This document shows, one piece after another, positions 1-11,052 of a DNA stretch of 64,000 nt; within the stretch, counting starts at the first letter, position 1, and each line of letters begins with the position of its first letter. The DNA comes from Pleurotus ostreatus/Saccharomyces cerevisiae fusant (taxonomy: Eukaryota > Opisthokonta): the NCBI GenBank assembly GCA_024196135.1, contig JAMQCK010000059.1, positions 1-64,000 of the forward strand, in the 5' to 3' direction. Below the pieces are notes generated by a model, which ran no database searches, was not told the DNA's origin, and worked only from the letters and a program-made list of their open reading frames with translations. The translations under genes and the position numbers were made by a program.

Positions 1-2400
1 GGAAAAGTACGCAAACATAGTAAGAGAGCATTCCAAAACCTCGTCTGGCCGCGGGAAGGGCATGAGCCAACCACAGATTGCGGAATACACGACCCTCTCC
101 TCCTCTCCCTTACTCTGCCACCCATCTCATCTTCCGAGCACGGCAAGTCCAAACACGAATTCATCTCCGACTTGAAGCGTTCAATATACTAATTACGACA
201 ACATGACGTGCGTCCGCAGCACTCTGCCGGGAGTTAGCAAGCTCTGCATGCTCATGCCCCAAGCCCCATCTGCATCTACCGCCCTACTTCGTACGTTTCC
301 GCGCCCGTGAATCTTCCAGTATACGCACCCCGATACTCGAAGCTTATTTTGGACCTGATGCGGTGACAGCGGGTGCGATGCGCGCGCTCGCAACGTCGAT
401 TTCTTGCACGCTGAGTAGCTCATACAACGCAATCCCATTGTGTTTCCCATAGATTCCCGGACCAAATGTGGCTCCAAGAGTGAGCCTATTGTCGGTAAGC
501 TTCCCGAGGACTGAGGCGGGAGCTCGAGACGAGGACGACGCAGCGCAAGGCGCGCCTTTGGCGCGCGTCCGTCGCAGCGGCTCAAGGCCTTCCCAAAGGA
601 GCAACGACGCGATCGCCTTCAACTCGACCACCACCTCGAAATTCCTGGCGGTTTTCTCGGGCTTTTCGGCACTGTGACGCGTGACTCGTCACTTGCCATA
701 TGTTTTCTTGTTGCTTTGCTGCTCTATTGTGAGCGGTACGCTCTGCAGGCATCGAGGGAGACGCTCTTTGCGCTCAATAACGGGCTCGGCAAAGTTCAGC
801 GGGCAGCTCGCGCATTTCCGACTCCATCGCTCACCGACGCCACCCCCTGACTGTTGAGGTCTTTTGGTGCGCGTATTCGACGCGACCTGGGCGCTCATCG
901 CAATGCAAGTCTGGCAGGACGCAGGCCGCCTCGGGGAGGATTGCACCCCAATCTTCCGCCCTGGTGCGCGCAAATCTCGGTCTCGACTGCGGTGAGCTAA
1001 TTGCTTATCGCTTCCGTACGTTTGTATTGACTTAGGCTGCGCGTTGGATGCGTGGAATGGGCGAAGGGAGCGCTCGCCGAGGAGCCCATGTCGGGCGAAG
1101 ACGGAGGACGGCAGGGGGATAGAGTATAAGAGGCTGGCGGGGAGGTCAGTAGCGACATCAGCTAGCCTGACCTCCTTCCCCTCCCGCCGACTTCAAGTGT
1201 CCCTTCCGGCAGTGATCCCCGTCTATCCCTTGCTCATCGCTTCACCTTTGGTACGTCCGTTCTCCTATCGGCCCTCTCGATGCTCACTCTGATCACGCTC
1301 TTCAGAGTCGCCGTTACATTCGGATACTTTCTATCAAGGTATGCAGGTAAAGACCTCGATCTCTTTTGACCCTCGACGTCCCCTTTAGACGCTGCGAGCG
1401 CAGGTCCTATTCCTGGTAAGTCGAATCTCCTGAGCTCAGTCAGCCCCTGTTACTGACACTACCTGCCAGCCTTGCGCTTGTGCACGCGCTGAATATCCAT
1501 GGTACTGACCTGGCTCATTCCGAATGTGAGTCATGTTCTGCTGCGCCGCTTTATTCTCTCGCTCGCGCTGACATCTCCTTCAGATCTTCCTTTACTCTTC
1601 GAAACACGTCGAATCTCAATGGATCTACCTCGGTGAGCTACGTGCATTGGTTTGTCACATATCTCGATACTGACTACTCCTTGCTTTCAGTCTTTTCTTG
1701 CTATAGTTGCCTTCCATAGCGGCTTATCTGAACCCATTCAAGGTGAACCCGTGGTTCTCTCGGGGCGTTCCCATCGCGCTGGCGAAACATGCGCAGGAAG
1801 CCTTGCATTTGGGGCACTTCTGCTCTACTTGCTAAGGCTTTATCGTGCAGGCCCTATTTCTCTTGAACGCCAGCCGACCCAGCCACGTATACGGGGAGCG
1901 GCGCCTACACTCGCCCACACATGACGTGAGCGGGTCTTCGTTTGCGCACGTCAACTTCTGACGACTGACGCCTTCTCCCCCTTGCTTCTCCCGCGCCGCG
2001 TCTTCCCCGCAGAGCTTACCTGCGCTCGACGGCGGCGGCGGCGACGACCGCGACGACGACAACGACAACGACAACGACGAGGAAGTCGAGCACGACCTGC
2101 GAGCCAATGTCGGCTGGCGAGCGCACCGCGTTCAAGGTGGTTGAATAGCGACTGAGGTAAACTGTTCATTTTCTTCTTCTTCTCTTGCTCAACGTGCCCA
2201 GCGACCCCACTGCGGCTGGCGGCACCTACGCGCCGCGCCCTCGACGAGGAAGGCTAGCGCGATGTTGAGCGCGAAGATTCGGCCGACTCAGCTCACTCCC
2301 CACCACCGGCGCGTTCAACCGTCAAGAGCACGCGACCATCATCCACGACAACTGCGCAACGCGACGGCGCGCTCCGTAGCACACGATTAAGGTGAGTTCA
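1..2400. other. Unassigned region with spliced-looking fragments
   Basis: No gene here can be named. A plus-strand frame stays open from about 515 to 851 with a hydrophobic stretch near 690-730, but it has no ATG and matches nothing I recognise. From about 1300 to 1730 the plus strand shows several pairs that look like basidiomycete introns: GT donors, a CTGAC-like branch and a CAG/TAG acceptor, for example 1411-1469 and 1631-1690. The short exons between them do not join into one convincing reading frame. Around 2030-2090 there is a GAC/CGA-rich simple stretch. This could be the end of a gene entering from the left, a noncoding spliced transcript or a decayed gene. Confidence 0.3.
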
Positions 2401-2527
2401 TCGTCCCCTCCATCATCCCAGTACCTTTCACCCTCCCGGATTCTGATCGGATCGACCAGTCACTACGCGCTACCTACCCCCTTCGATTGATTACTGAACT
2501 CATCAGTAATCCGTTTATACTATCCTA

Positions 2528-2578
2528 TCTCATTACCTACCCCTTCTCTCACTACCTACCCCTTCTCTCACTACCCCC
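2528..2578. repeat. 19-base tandem repeat, pyrimidine-rich
   Basis: Two full copies and a partial copy of a 19-base unit of the form TCTCAYTACCTACCCCTTC, running into a C tract. Confidence 0.75.
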
Positions 2579-3748
2579 CCCTCCCCCTTCCTTCACATCT
2601 CCCCCCTTCGCCTACTTCGCGCATACCTTCCCATAGATCTGTCGCCTTACCTACATTTTTGTCATTTACTGATTACTCCACTAACAACTTCTCGCCCATC
2701 ACGCCCCTCCCCCTGTGCTTGATCACCTCCCGCCCCTTCCTCACCCTCCTGGCCGCTGTGATTATTCATTGAGCGCTCCCCCACGTTCTAGTATTCCACC
2801 CTCGACCTGTTTGGGTACTATAGATATATTCCCTTTGCGCTGAGACCCTCTCACCTTACCCCCTCCATTGACCCCCTACCCCCTCCCGCAGTCCTGTCTA
2901 TCCGATGCTGACCCCCTTGCAGAATCGTGTCTATCCACATTTTTGTCAGTACAGGCGACGCAAAAGTGACCTCACGCGCTCTCGACGGGGTGGGAGGGCG
3001 AGGAAATAACCGTGAGGAGGGGGGTGGGGGAGGTGGGGAGGGCCTTTCGACAGCGCCTCCGCGGGAGGGGGGACGTGCTGACCCTCACGAAGCGATCGCC
3101 CTATCCGACATGCTTCTGGTAAGGGCTTTTCCCTCCCCCCTGCGCAAGGGGTACTTTGACGCGCTAACGAATCGGCAGACGTGAACGCGTGCCATCGGAA
3201 ACGACATCGCTCCCGATTTATGCGCGGAAGGGGTAGTCGTGCGCGAGTGCCCCCGCCCGGAGAAGATCCTCCTTTATTTTTGCGTGGGTTGGGGCTCAAG
3301 GGCAGGGGGGAACGAGGAGGTGGGGGTCCGTGCTGAGCTGACGAAGGGAAGGGTGAGGGGGGTGAGGCGGAGAGCGAGAGCGACGAGTAGGGGCCTTTTG
3401 ATTTGGGAGGAGCGGGCAAGGACGCGGGTGGGGGATGCGGCACGGGTCCCAGATGGGGGGCGAGAGGAAAGGGAGGGGAGGGGGGAAGTGCACCGAAACG
3501 GAGAAGGGGCATGCTGGCGCGACCTGGGCGCGAGGAGGAAGGTTCTGTGCGGAAAGGTGCGCATTCTTTCGGGGGGGTGTGGACGAGCCGCGAGAAGGGG
3601 GAGAGGGGGCGCGGGTGCCATCGGGAGGAGACTCACGAAGGCGGAGGGGTGTCGGATCGTCGAGCCGGGGGTGCGGGATGGTGCGCGAATTGTTGTACCG
3701 CGAGCGGGAAGGGGGTGCGATGCGCATTTTGACGGAGATGGCGAGGGC

Positions 3749-3860
3749 GGGACTGGGTGCGATGAAGCGAGGGCTCGGTGCGACGAAGGGTGGGCTCGGT
3801 GCGACGAAGGGTGGGCTCGGTGCGACGAAGGGTGGGCTCGGTGCGACGAAGGGGGGGATC
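3749..3860. repeat. 21-base tandem repeat
   Basis: Four near-perfect 21-base units starting at 3771, 3792, 3813 and 3834, with core GGGCTCGGTGCGACGAAGG, flanked by degenerate copies on each side. The period is divisible by three, so frames stay open across it and mimic a coding repeat. Confidence 0.9.
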
Positions 3861-3961
3861 GGCGCGATGGAGAGCTTCACTACACAATTACAAGGTGTAA
3901 GCAGTCTTCATCTCCAATATACCGAGTTCGCGTGAACTGCTGTCCTCAGCCCCAACGAGAT

Positions 3962-4050
3962 TGTGACGCGCGTACAAAGTCCTTGCGACGCGCGTACAAA
4001 GTCCTTGCGACGCGCGTATACTGAAGATCTATGCGACGCGCACACAAGGG
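3962..4050. repeat. 22-base tandem repeat
   Basis: Units starting at 3962, 3984 and 4006 share the core GACGCGCGTACAAAGTCC; the third is diverged and a fourth degenerate start is seen at 4032. It sits at the point where the flanking DNA changes from G-rich to C-rich. Confidence 0.85.
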
Positions 4051-4103
4051 ACCCACGATGTGCGGTAAGGTGCGTACTGACCTCGCATTCACTCTCGCCC
4101 CTT

Positions 4104-4186
4104 CTCGTGCACCCCCCTCCTCGTGTACCCCCCTCCTCGTGCCACCCCCCCTCCTCGTGCACCCCCCTCCTCGTGCCACCCCCGGG
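4104..4186. repeat. CTCCTCGTGCACCCCC-type tandem repeat
   Basis: About five copies of a 16-18 base unit with variable C-run length. Confidence 0.75.
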
Positions 4187-4284
4187 GCCTCCTCGACTAG
4201 GCTCATCGTCTCGTTGGTGTTCGCCTCCATGTTGTATCCCCTTCGACCCTCCCCCCCTGTTTGTGTCGCTCACCTCTTCTCCCA

Positions 4285-4430
4285 CCTTCCTTCGCTTGAT
4301 TCTGCTCCTGCCTTCCTTCGCTTGATTCTGCTCCTGCCTTCCTTCGATTGTTTCGCCTCCCCCCTTTCCCTCGGTTCGCCTCCCCCCTTTCCCTTGGTTC
4401 GCCTCCCCCCTTTCCCTTGGTTCGCCTCCC
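4285..4430. repeat. Two adjacent tandem arrays (26 and 23 bases)
   Basis: A 26-base unit starts at 4285 and 4311 and is partly repeated at 4337. It is followed directly by three copies of a 23-base unit starting at 4356, 4379 and 4402 with core CCCTTTCCCTTGGTTCG. Confidence 0.85.
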
Positions 4431-4566
4431 CCCACCTTTATTTTCTCACCCTTCCTTCCTTCGCCTGCTCCCCTTCCTTCCTCCCCTCCCTTCCTTGTTC
4501 CCCTCCCCCCCTTCCCTTCCCTCGCGCAACTGCGCTCCCCCATCATTCCACCTCGCCCTGACTCGC

Positions 4567-4713
4567 CTTCTCGCCCCCTCTCGAATCCCCTTCTCGCCCC
4601 CTTTTCAACCCCCTTCTCGCCCCCTCCCGAGCCCCCTTCTCGCCCCCTTTTCAACCCCCTTCTCGCCCCCTTTTCAACCCCCTTCTCGCCCCCTCTCGAG
4701 CCCCCTTCTCGTA
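4567..4713. repeat. About 23-base CCCTTCTCGCCCCC array
   Basis: Six to seven units alternating between TTTTCAAC and CTCTCGAG/CCCGAGC variants of the variable half. Confidence 0.85.
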
Positions 4714-4761
4714 TTCTCATGAAGCCCCTCCGTGCGTGATGACTTTTCGCTCCCTTCTCGC

Positions 4762-4876
4762 GAGTTGAATTCAGTCCCCCTCGCGAGTTGAATTCAGTCC
4801 CCCTCGCGAGTTGAATTCAGTCCCCCTCGCGAGTTGAATTCAGTCCCCCTCGCGAGTTGAATTCAGTCCCCCTCGC
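4762..4876. repeat. Five perfect 23-base repeats
   Basis: Exactly five head-to-tail copies of a 23-base unit (4762, 4785, 4808, 4831, 4854). Each carries the 8-base palindrome TGAATTCA. I see no mismatch between copies, which suggests recent expansion or ongoing homogenisation. Confidence 0.95.
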
Positions 4877-5039
4877 GCATGTTAACTTTTGACCGTGGGG
4901 CGTGCGTCTAACCAGCCCCCCTCCCCTTCGCGCGACCGCCTCCCTCCACATGGGATCTAGCGAGAAAGGAGTATATTGAATATTGTGGTGTCTACGAGTT
5001 ACAAGTCTACGTTTACGAAATACAAGCCTCACCCCCCTT

Positions 5040-5116
5040 CTCGCGCGGTACCACCTCCTCCCCCTCGCGTGGTACCCCCTCCCCCTCGCGTGGTACCACC
5101 TCCTCACCCTCGCGTC
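5040..5116. repeat. CTCGCGTGGTACC tandem repeat
   Basis: Four imperfect units, three of them carrying the palindrome GGTACC in a CTC/CCC background. Confidence 0.75.
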
Positions 5117-5199
5117 TATCCCCTCCTTTCCGCTGCATCCGTTTGTCCTCATCTCCCCCCTTCGCCTTATCGTGCGCGTACATAGCGGCACGGCGCCCC

Positions 5200-5938
5200 A
5201 TTCTCCCCCGCGCACGCGCCGCCCCTTCTGTCGCGCTCGGACGGCATGTCACCCTCGGAGCTGCTTACCTGCCCTTCTTTCCATACCTGAAAGGTAACGG
5301 TGGCTATTCAATCTTGCGCGGCGGGCTTGGTGGGGGATTGCAAGGGGGGTGCTTAGGTGCGGGGGAGCCGGCTTTCGGGGCAAGGGGCCTCACCTCGGAG
5401 CCTGAATGTCCCTCTGCCTTTGCGACGCGGAGGCAGGCGGGGGCTATTTGAAGCCCGGGCGGCTGTGTGGTGAGAGGGGCGGTGGGAGGGGTCCCTGAGC
5501 GCGTACTCCCTGACGGTATCTTCGTAGTCTCGTCGTCGATGTGGTGCAGCTCTACGCGGCGCGGACGCGTTGGATGGGGCGGAGGCTCGGGAATGCGGGG
5601 TGCGCGTCGGCTCGGGACGTGCACTTGTCGGAGATGTAGCACAGAAGGTCGATGATATGCAGGCCGGGGCTTGTACGCTCAGCCGGCAGTCGAGCTGGAA
5701 AGAAGCAGCGGGTCCCGAGTGAGTCCGACGGCCGTCCGCTTTCTAACCCGGGCGAGTGCGGCGAGACGCGCGTCCATAATTGCGAGTACGGGTCGTGGAT
5801 GAGGGCGCCACGCTTGCTGCCTGTCGAGATGAGAGTGCGTCGATGAGAATCGAGAGCAAGCGAGACGCACGTGCCGATGAGCGGGCCGGAGGGTCCGCTG
5901 GCGATCGCTGTGATCGTACATCATTCTGTTCCCTCGTC
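5200..5938. other. GC-rich gap upstream of NSA1
   Basis: Reading frames are open on the minus strand (about 5304-5642 and 5743-5952), but they are arginine/proline-rich, overlap each other and match no family I know. The 3' part must contain the promoter of the gene starting at 5939. I see no clear TATA box. Confidence 0.4.
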
Positions 5939-7395
5939 ATGGCCAGGTTCATCGTCGGCGACGAGCTGGGAAACTTGAAGGCCCTCCGATATGCATTGGG
6001 AAAGGAGGGAGAAGCTGCTCAACTCAGAACTATCCACCAAGGGTCTGCAGAGGGCTCTACGCGAACCGCACAGGTCCTCGCCATGAGTACGGCAGATAAT
6101 GAGACTATAGTAAGGAGGTAGCTTTCCGTGGTGGCAGGACACTGATGTGTATTGAAGTAAAGGCTGCAACGGGATATTCCGACGGGTCTGCAACCCTGTA
6201 CTCGATAGGGGAGGACGATGAAGTCGAGGTCCTGTCCGAATGGAAGGAAACTCGCTTCAAGCAGCGTTATGTCGGACTGGGGCTGCTTGGGTCCTCAAAG
6301 TACGTCCCCTCTCACACTAACATAGAGGAGTACTTAACACTCACTAGATCAATCCTGTCTTGCACTGCGAATGGTGCCCTGCGACGCACTCGCACAGCGG
6401 AAGGACAGGTCGAGGCGGATATCGCAGCTCTGCCTGCACGCCTATGTGACTGGAAGCTGGCTTCTAACGGCGATGCTTTCACGTACGGAGGAGACGAGGT
6501 TGAAGTCTCTCTGTGGGACACGGAGAAGGCCTTCGCCGCTCCGCCGGTCGTCGTTTCGGAGCCCGCGCCACCGGCAGGAAAAAAGCGCAAGCGCAACGAT
6601 GCCCTCCTTCCTGGCGAGATCTGGCGTGCCAAGAACGTGAGTCTGAACTCGTTGTCTCGTCGTCATCTTCTGACGCACTGCTAGGTTGCGAACGACAACC
6701 TTGGCTTGCGGCAACCCGTCCACAACACATCCTTGGCGTTCATCTCGTCAACGAGCACTTCTGCCCATGACATCGCGGCTGGCACCCAGTACGGGCACGT
6801 ACGTCGGTACGACACGAGGGCAGCGAGGAAACCCGTAGCGGACTGGGATAACATCGCCAAAATCGGGGGCGTAAGGGCCGTCCAGAAGGGACTGAACGAG
6901 CAGTAAGTCAGAATGTTAGGTCGGAGGATCTTCTCTAATCTAGCTTTGCAGTGAACTATTCGTCAGCGATGCGGGCTGTAATCTCATGTCTCTTGACTTG
7001 CGAAATGGGCATGTCGCCTACAGCTACAAGGGTACGTTATCACTTTGTGAAGCCTCTATCCGCTTGCTTATGTTCAAATAGGGATCGCTGGAGCTGTGAT
7101 TTCGATGGCTCCTGCACCTTCGTTGCTGGTCAGCGTTGGTTTGGATAGATTGGTGCGGATACATAGCACCTTCCCTCCGCAACTCGGACAGCAAGAGCGC
7201 AAGGGCGAGGTCCTGCAAAAGGTCTTCAGCAAGAGCGTCCCCACTGTTGTTGCATGGGATCAGCGCGCTGTAGAGCCGCAGACCGCTGCAAAAGACGCCG
7301 AGGAGGCAGAGGAGAAGGAAGAGACGGATAGGTTGTGGGAGGAGATGGAGGACGCGGACGACGAGACTTCTGCTAGGAAAAAGCAGCGTAAATAG
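5939..7395 (+). CDS. NSA1: Ribosome biogenesis protein NSA1 (WDR74-like)
   Basis: WD40-repeat nucleolar protein of the NSA1/WDR74 family, an assembly factor of pre-60S ribosomal particles. The start at 5939 gives MARFIVGDELGNLKALRY, the family's typical N terminus with a first blade reading a 'GD..G.LK' motif. Later exons carry a GYSDGSATLYS blade, a basic KKRKRND stretch before EIWRAKN, a blade with GTQYGHVRRYDTR, and SVGLDRLVRIHS. The tail is acidic then basic and ends in KKQRK. About five short introns interrupt it, for example near 6110-6165, 6300-6350, 6640-6683 and 6905-6952. It is followed, with 174 bases between, by the FHIP gene in the same direction. The family call is strong; the exact start of exon 2 is less certain. 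Confidence 0.85.
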
Positions 7396-7569
7396 ACCTG
7401 TTGTGCGCTGTATCTATGTATCCCTTCCGTTGGCTGGCACTACGATTGTCGACTGTCTGGATGTCCAAGTTCAGCACGTCTCGTGAGAGTGATGGTTGCA
7501 TAGACGCGATCACTGGGGGACCCGGGCCGCGACTTGCTGAACGCCTCCATCGCAGCGCGAGCGGCGTTC

Positions 7570-10500
7570 ATGGACTACTTTTCCAAGTTCCTGCGCCAGG
7601 GCACGCAGCTCGTCCCGCAGAAGCCCGTCGACCACGCCCTCGAATTCCACCGCTCATGGCAGCTCGTGCGCGTGCGTAGCATCACCCCGACCGGTGTCCA
7701 GCCGTGCCAACTCAACCCCCGCGTAGCACACCCTCGAGCACCCCGATGAGCGCCAGCTGCTGCGCGGGATACGCTCTACGGAGGTCCCCACGCATCTGCA
7801 GTCTATGGTGGATGCGCTTGTATGGGAGACGACGCGGACGGAGGAAGGGTACGTCGCGATGGCGTGTCTGCGCGTGATCCCCTCGCTGACGCCTGTGTAG
7901 CGGGACTGGGGCGTGTATGGAGTATCTCCTGAAGAATGGTGTGTACTGTACTGCTGCGCGGCGATGGGTAGCTGACTGCAAAACGCTAGACGTCCTCGGC
8001 ACACTCGTACGACTGAGCGAGGCTGATCGCCCGTTTGGCATCCAGGCCGAGGTCCTGCGCGCCGTCCAGAACATGGTTGTGCTGCTCGATGAGCAGTTCT
8101 TGGTTCACTCCGCCGTCCATCGCGCTGTCCTGAGGCTGCTGCGCAACTGCGTAGGCGATGATATCCAGGAGCAGCTCGATGGCAGAAACAAAGTCATGGG
8201 TGCGGCTAAGAACGCAGTGCGCGTTCAGCCGTCTGAATACGAGGAGGATTGTGAGTGCATCTACTTCTGATGTCTGCCTTGACTCATCCGCGTAGTGGTC
8301 AACCTCCTTTGCATCCTATGCAGCCGTATTCGCACCCACCGCGAACTTCTCATGATCTTCTTCCACGATAAGCACTGGTACCGCTCCGAACCTCTTTTCG
8401 CGGTCGAGGAAGAAGATGAAGGCGAAGAGGAGGAGGAACATGCGCAGAAGCTCGTCGAAGAGGCGCAACGCGCTGGTTCTCCGACCCCGTCTCACGGCAC
8501 CTCTGGCCAAGCGTCCTCCGTCACGAAGAAACCCGAGTACGAATTCCTGCTCTTCAACTACCTGCTTCGCTTTGTGCACAGAGAAGGACAGATCGGCGAC
8601 TTCGCTCGTGCGGGTTTGCTCTTCCTCATGGACGTCGCCATGTCCCCGGGCGAGCGTACGGCGGGAGACGACAAGGCGGATCCCGTCTCTGACGCTGCGG
8701 TCGCCCTCGCAGACTATATTATCGACGGTGATTTCTCCGAGGTCCTCGGCGCTGGTTTAGGCGCTGTATACTCATTGCTACCTTCCAAACTCGAGTTCCG
8801 TCTACCGCCAGATGCCACGCCCGGCAGCGGTATGACGATTGGAGCTAGCGTGCCCAATACGGAGGAGGAGAAACAGGAGCTGGAGGAGCAGAGACAGCGC
8901 TCGCGCGCAATGGGCGTGGAGGATGCGTACAACCCCGACTTCAAGGGTCAGCTAGACCACTTCCTCAAGCTACTCGAGTTCTTGCAGGACGTCCTCCGAC
9001 GCAACAGTGCGCACGATCCGGACGTCGCGTCTCCCATGGGGCCCGCTATCGTGCAGTCCATAATGGACGCCGTCCGGCGGATTTTCTTGGAGAACGTGGT
9101 CTACCCGTCCGTCTTGGAATGCTCAGACGCAGATGGCAGTGCGGTCGCCGTCATGTCCTACATCGAGGTCATGATTCGCACTCTGCGCGATGGGCAGCTG
9201 GGTGACCTGCTGGTCGACTTCTTGATCAGCGAGGACAACGACGACGTCGTGCGCCGCCCACGGCATCAGTCGACGATCGACTTGGACGCGGCTGCACCCC
9301 CGCAGGCGAAGTCAGCGGACAAGGCTGCGAAGTCACGAAGGCGCCGCAGTACTGCGATGGCCCTCCTCGAGATGGAGGCCCCCGACGCACGCAGACAGTC
9401 GGAGTACTTCACTGCGACGGTGCGGTTCACGCTGAAGGACCTGCTCCTCTCGAACTTGCGCTCGAAGTCGCAAGCGACAGCGACCTCTGCGTTGCAGCTG
9501 CTGCAGACTATGCTCCTGCAGCACTCGCAACTTTGTGTGGAGAAGCTGCTCATCGTTACCTCGGACCCTAAGGCGACCTCATTCCCCTTCCCCTCGCTGA
9601 ATCCAAAAGCCGTATCTGGCTCGCCTTTGGACGATGATGAGGACCCTTTCAACCCGACGTTCCGCTCTGAAGAGGACAAGGACACTATACCGCCGTACCA
9701 TCCGCTTTTCTCGCAACCCGAAACCACATATGCGACGCACGAGCGCGAGATGGGGCTGTATATGACGTTGATCTCTCGGGTCGACCCCTCGCATAGCGGC
9801 GACGCATTCAGCACCGGCTACGACCACTACCTGCGAGACGCCCTTATTTCTATTCAGAGCCAGCCGGCGTACCAGCTTGAAATCGATGAGGAAGCCCATC
9901 GGAAGTTGAAGCACAAGCTCAACGTCAATGACCCCGTCATCTCCACCCTACTCGAATCCCTCCGCAAATTCTTCTCCAACACGCCGGAGTACAATATGAC
10001 GCTGACTGGCGTGGTCGCGACGCTTGCGCACCACCCTGACCGCTCCCTGGCCGGCTGGCTCACCTTCGCCCACAACGAGCTTCCTGCGAGCGCGAAGCAG
10101 GGCGAGTCTGTCCCTGCGCCAATGGACGACGGCGACGACCGGTCCATCGACTTCAAGGTGGAGAACGATCTCGCGAAGGATCTGGTCTTCCTCCCCGCCT
10201 CCAGCGTCGACGACGACTCCCGCCCCGTGGTGCACACCATCTACCACGGCCTCGTCGCGCAGCTAGAGCGCTACCGCCAGGTCGTCGAGAACTTCGACCA
10301 GTACCTGCGCGAGCGAAGGCAAGGACTGCTGTTCTCGGAGAACCTCTCCGACGCGCTCAGCCTCGCGCTCGAGATTTCCGGCGACCAGGTCGTGCCGGTT
10401 GTGCAGCAGGAGCCCGTGAGGCAGAAGCAGAAGAAGCCGTCGACGGGCTCGTCGTTCGTGTCCTTCTTGCAGGATCTCACGCCGCGGAAGGTCAGGCCTC

Positions 10501-10901
10501 ACAAGCCGAGCGTGTCGCAGGAGCCCATGACGCCGCCGCGGCGCAATACTGGGCCCTCGAACGTGTCGGCGAGCCCCTTCGGTCCTCACTACCGTCGGAC
10601 GAGCTCGATTAACGTCGAGCCCTTCGTCGCGCCTGCACCCACCTCGGGGCCCTGGACGCCCGCAAAGTCTTCGAAGACATGGGTACCCGAGGACGAGGAC
10701 GTCTTCACCTCCGGGTGGGGCGAACGCACGGATGCGCAAGCCGAGCCCGAGCAGGTCGACGAGACGCAGGAGAAGCCGCCCACGGTGACGCTTTCGCAGC
10801 TGTTGGACAATGTTGTAATTCTGGAGGAGAGCATCAAGGAGTTGGTGGCTGTCATTCACGCGCGGAGGAGTTTGGGTATAGATTCGGTTCGGTATCTGTA
10901 A
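7570..10901 (+). CDS. FHIP / RAI16-like subunit of the FHF complex
   Basis: RAI16-like family (FHIP; FhipA in Aspergillus). With Fts and Hook it links early endosomes to dynein. The start at 7570 opens MDYFSKFLRQG. The model joins 7570-7671, 7727-7848, 7901-7938, 7990-8250 and 8296-10901, giving 1042 residues with all phases consistent. The third exon is only 38 bases. Conserved-looking helical blocks are VLGTLVRLSEADRPFGIQAE, a VNLLCILCSRIR segment followed by the MIFFHDKHW block, and the YEFLLFNYLLRFVHREG region. An acidic insert (about residues 210-240), a linker near residues 500-550 and a long disordered Pro/Ser/Lys-rich region near the C terminus are fungal-type inserts. Family and boundaries look secure. 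Confidence 0.82.
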
Positions 10902-11052
10902 CGCAATGTCATGACTTGTATGGAGCATATAGATCAAGGATGTCCTTATTGTTCGATGGACTTGTTTAGACCAAAGACAGCAGCGGGATAGCATAAATGG
11001 GTACAGTTACAACGGTGAAGAGCCAACAGGACAAGCACGTATGGGTTGCAGG

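Larger units (their letters stand above)
2500..5200. repeat. Minisatellite cluster with alternating strand skew
   Basis: About 2.7 kb made of short tandem arrays with 16-26 base periods, listed separately. The plus strand is strongly C/T-rich from 2500 to 2930, G-rich from about 2985 to 3860, and C/T-rich again from about 4080 to 5160. Long open frames occur on both strands and in several frames at once, as expected when a period is a multiple of three or the sequence lacks A/T-rich stop codons. They encode only monotonous R/G/E/P runs, so I do not call genes here. Confidence 0.8.

Noticed and set aside
2000..2160. GGC/GAC/CGA-rich stretch that could encode an acidic or Arg-rich protein
   Set aside because: Simple-sequence DNA open in several frames; no evidence which, if any, is used.
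3239..4024. Long open frames with RCDEGWA repeats on the plus strand and overlapping long frames on the minus strand
   Set aside because: They lie within the G-rich minisatellites; the 21-base unit keeps several frames open at once, and composition is monotonous without any domain.
3908..4720. 270-residue minus-strand frame rich in Gly, Glu and Arg
   Set aside because: It follows the ~23-base CCCTTCTCGCCCCC array and related arrays; no start context, introns or family.
5304..5952. Minus-strand proline/arginine-rich frames upstream of NSA1
   Set aside because: Overlapping, no family match, no clear start, and they occupy the likely NSA1 promoter.
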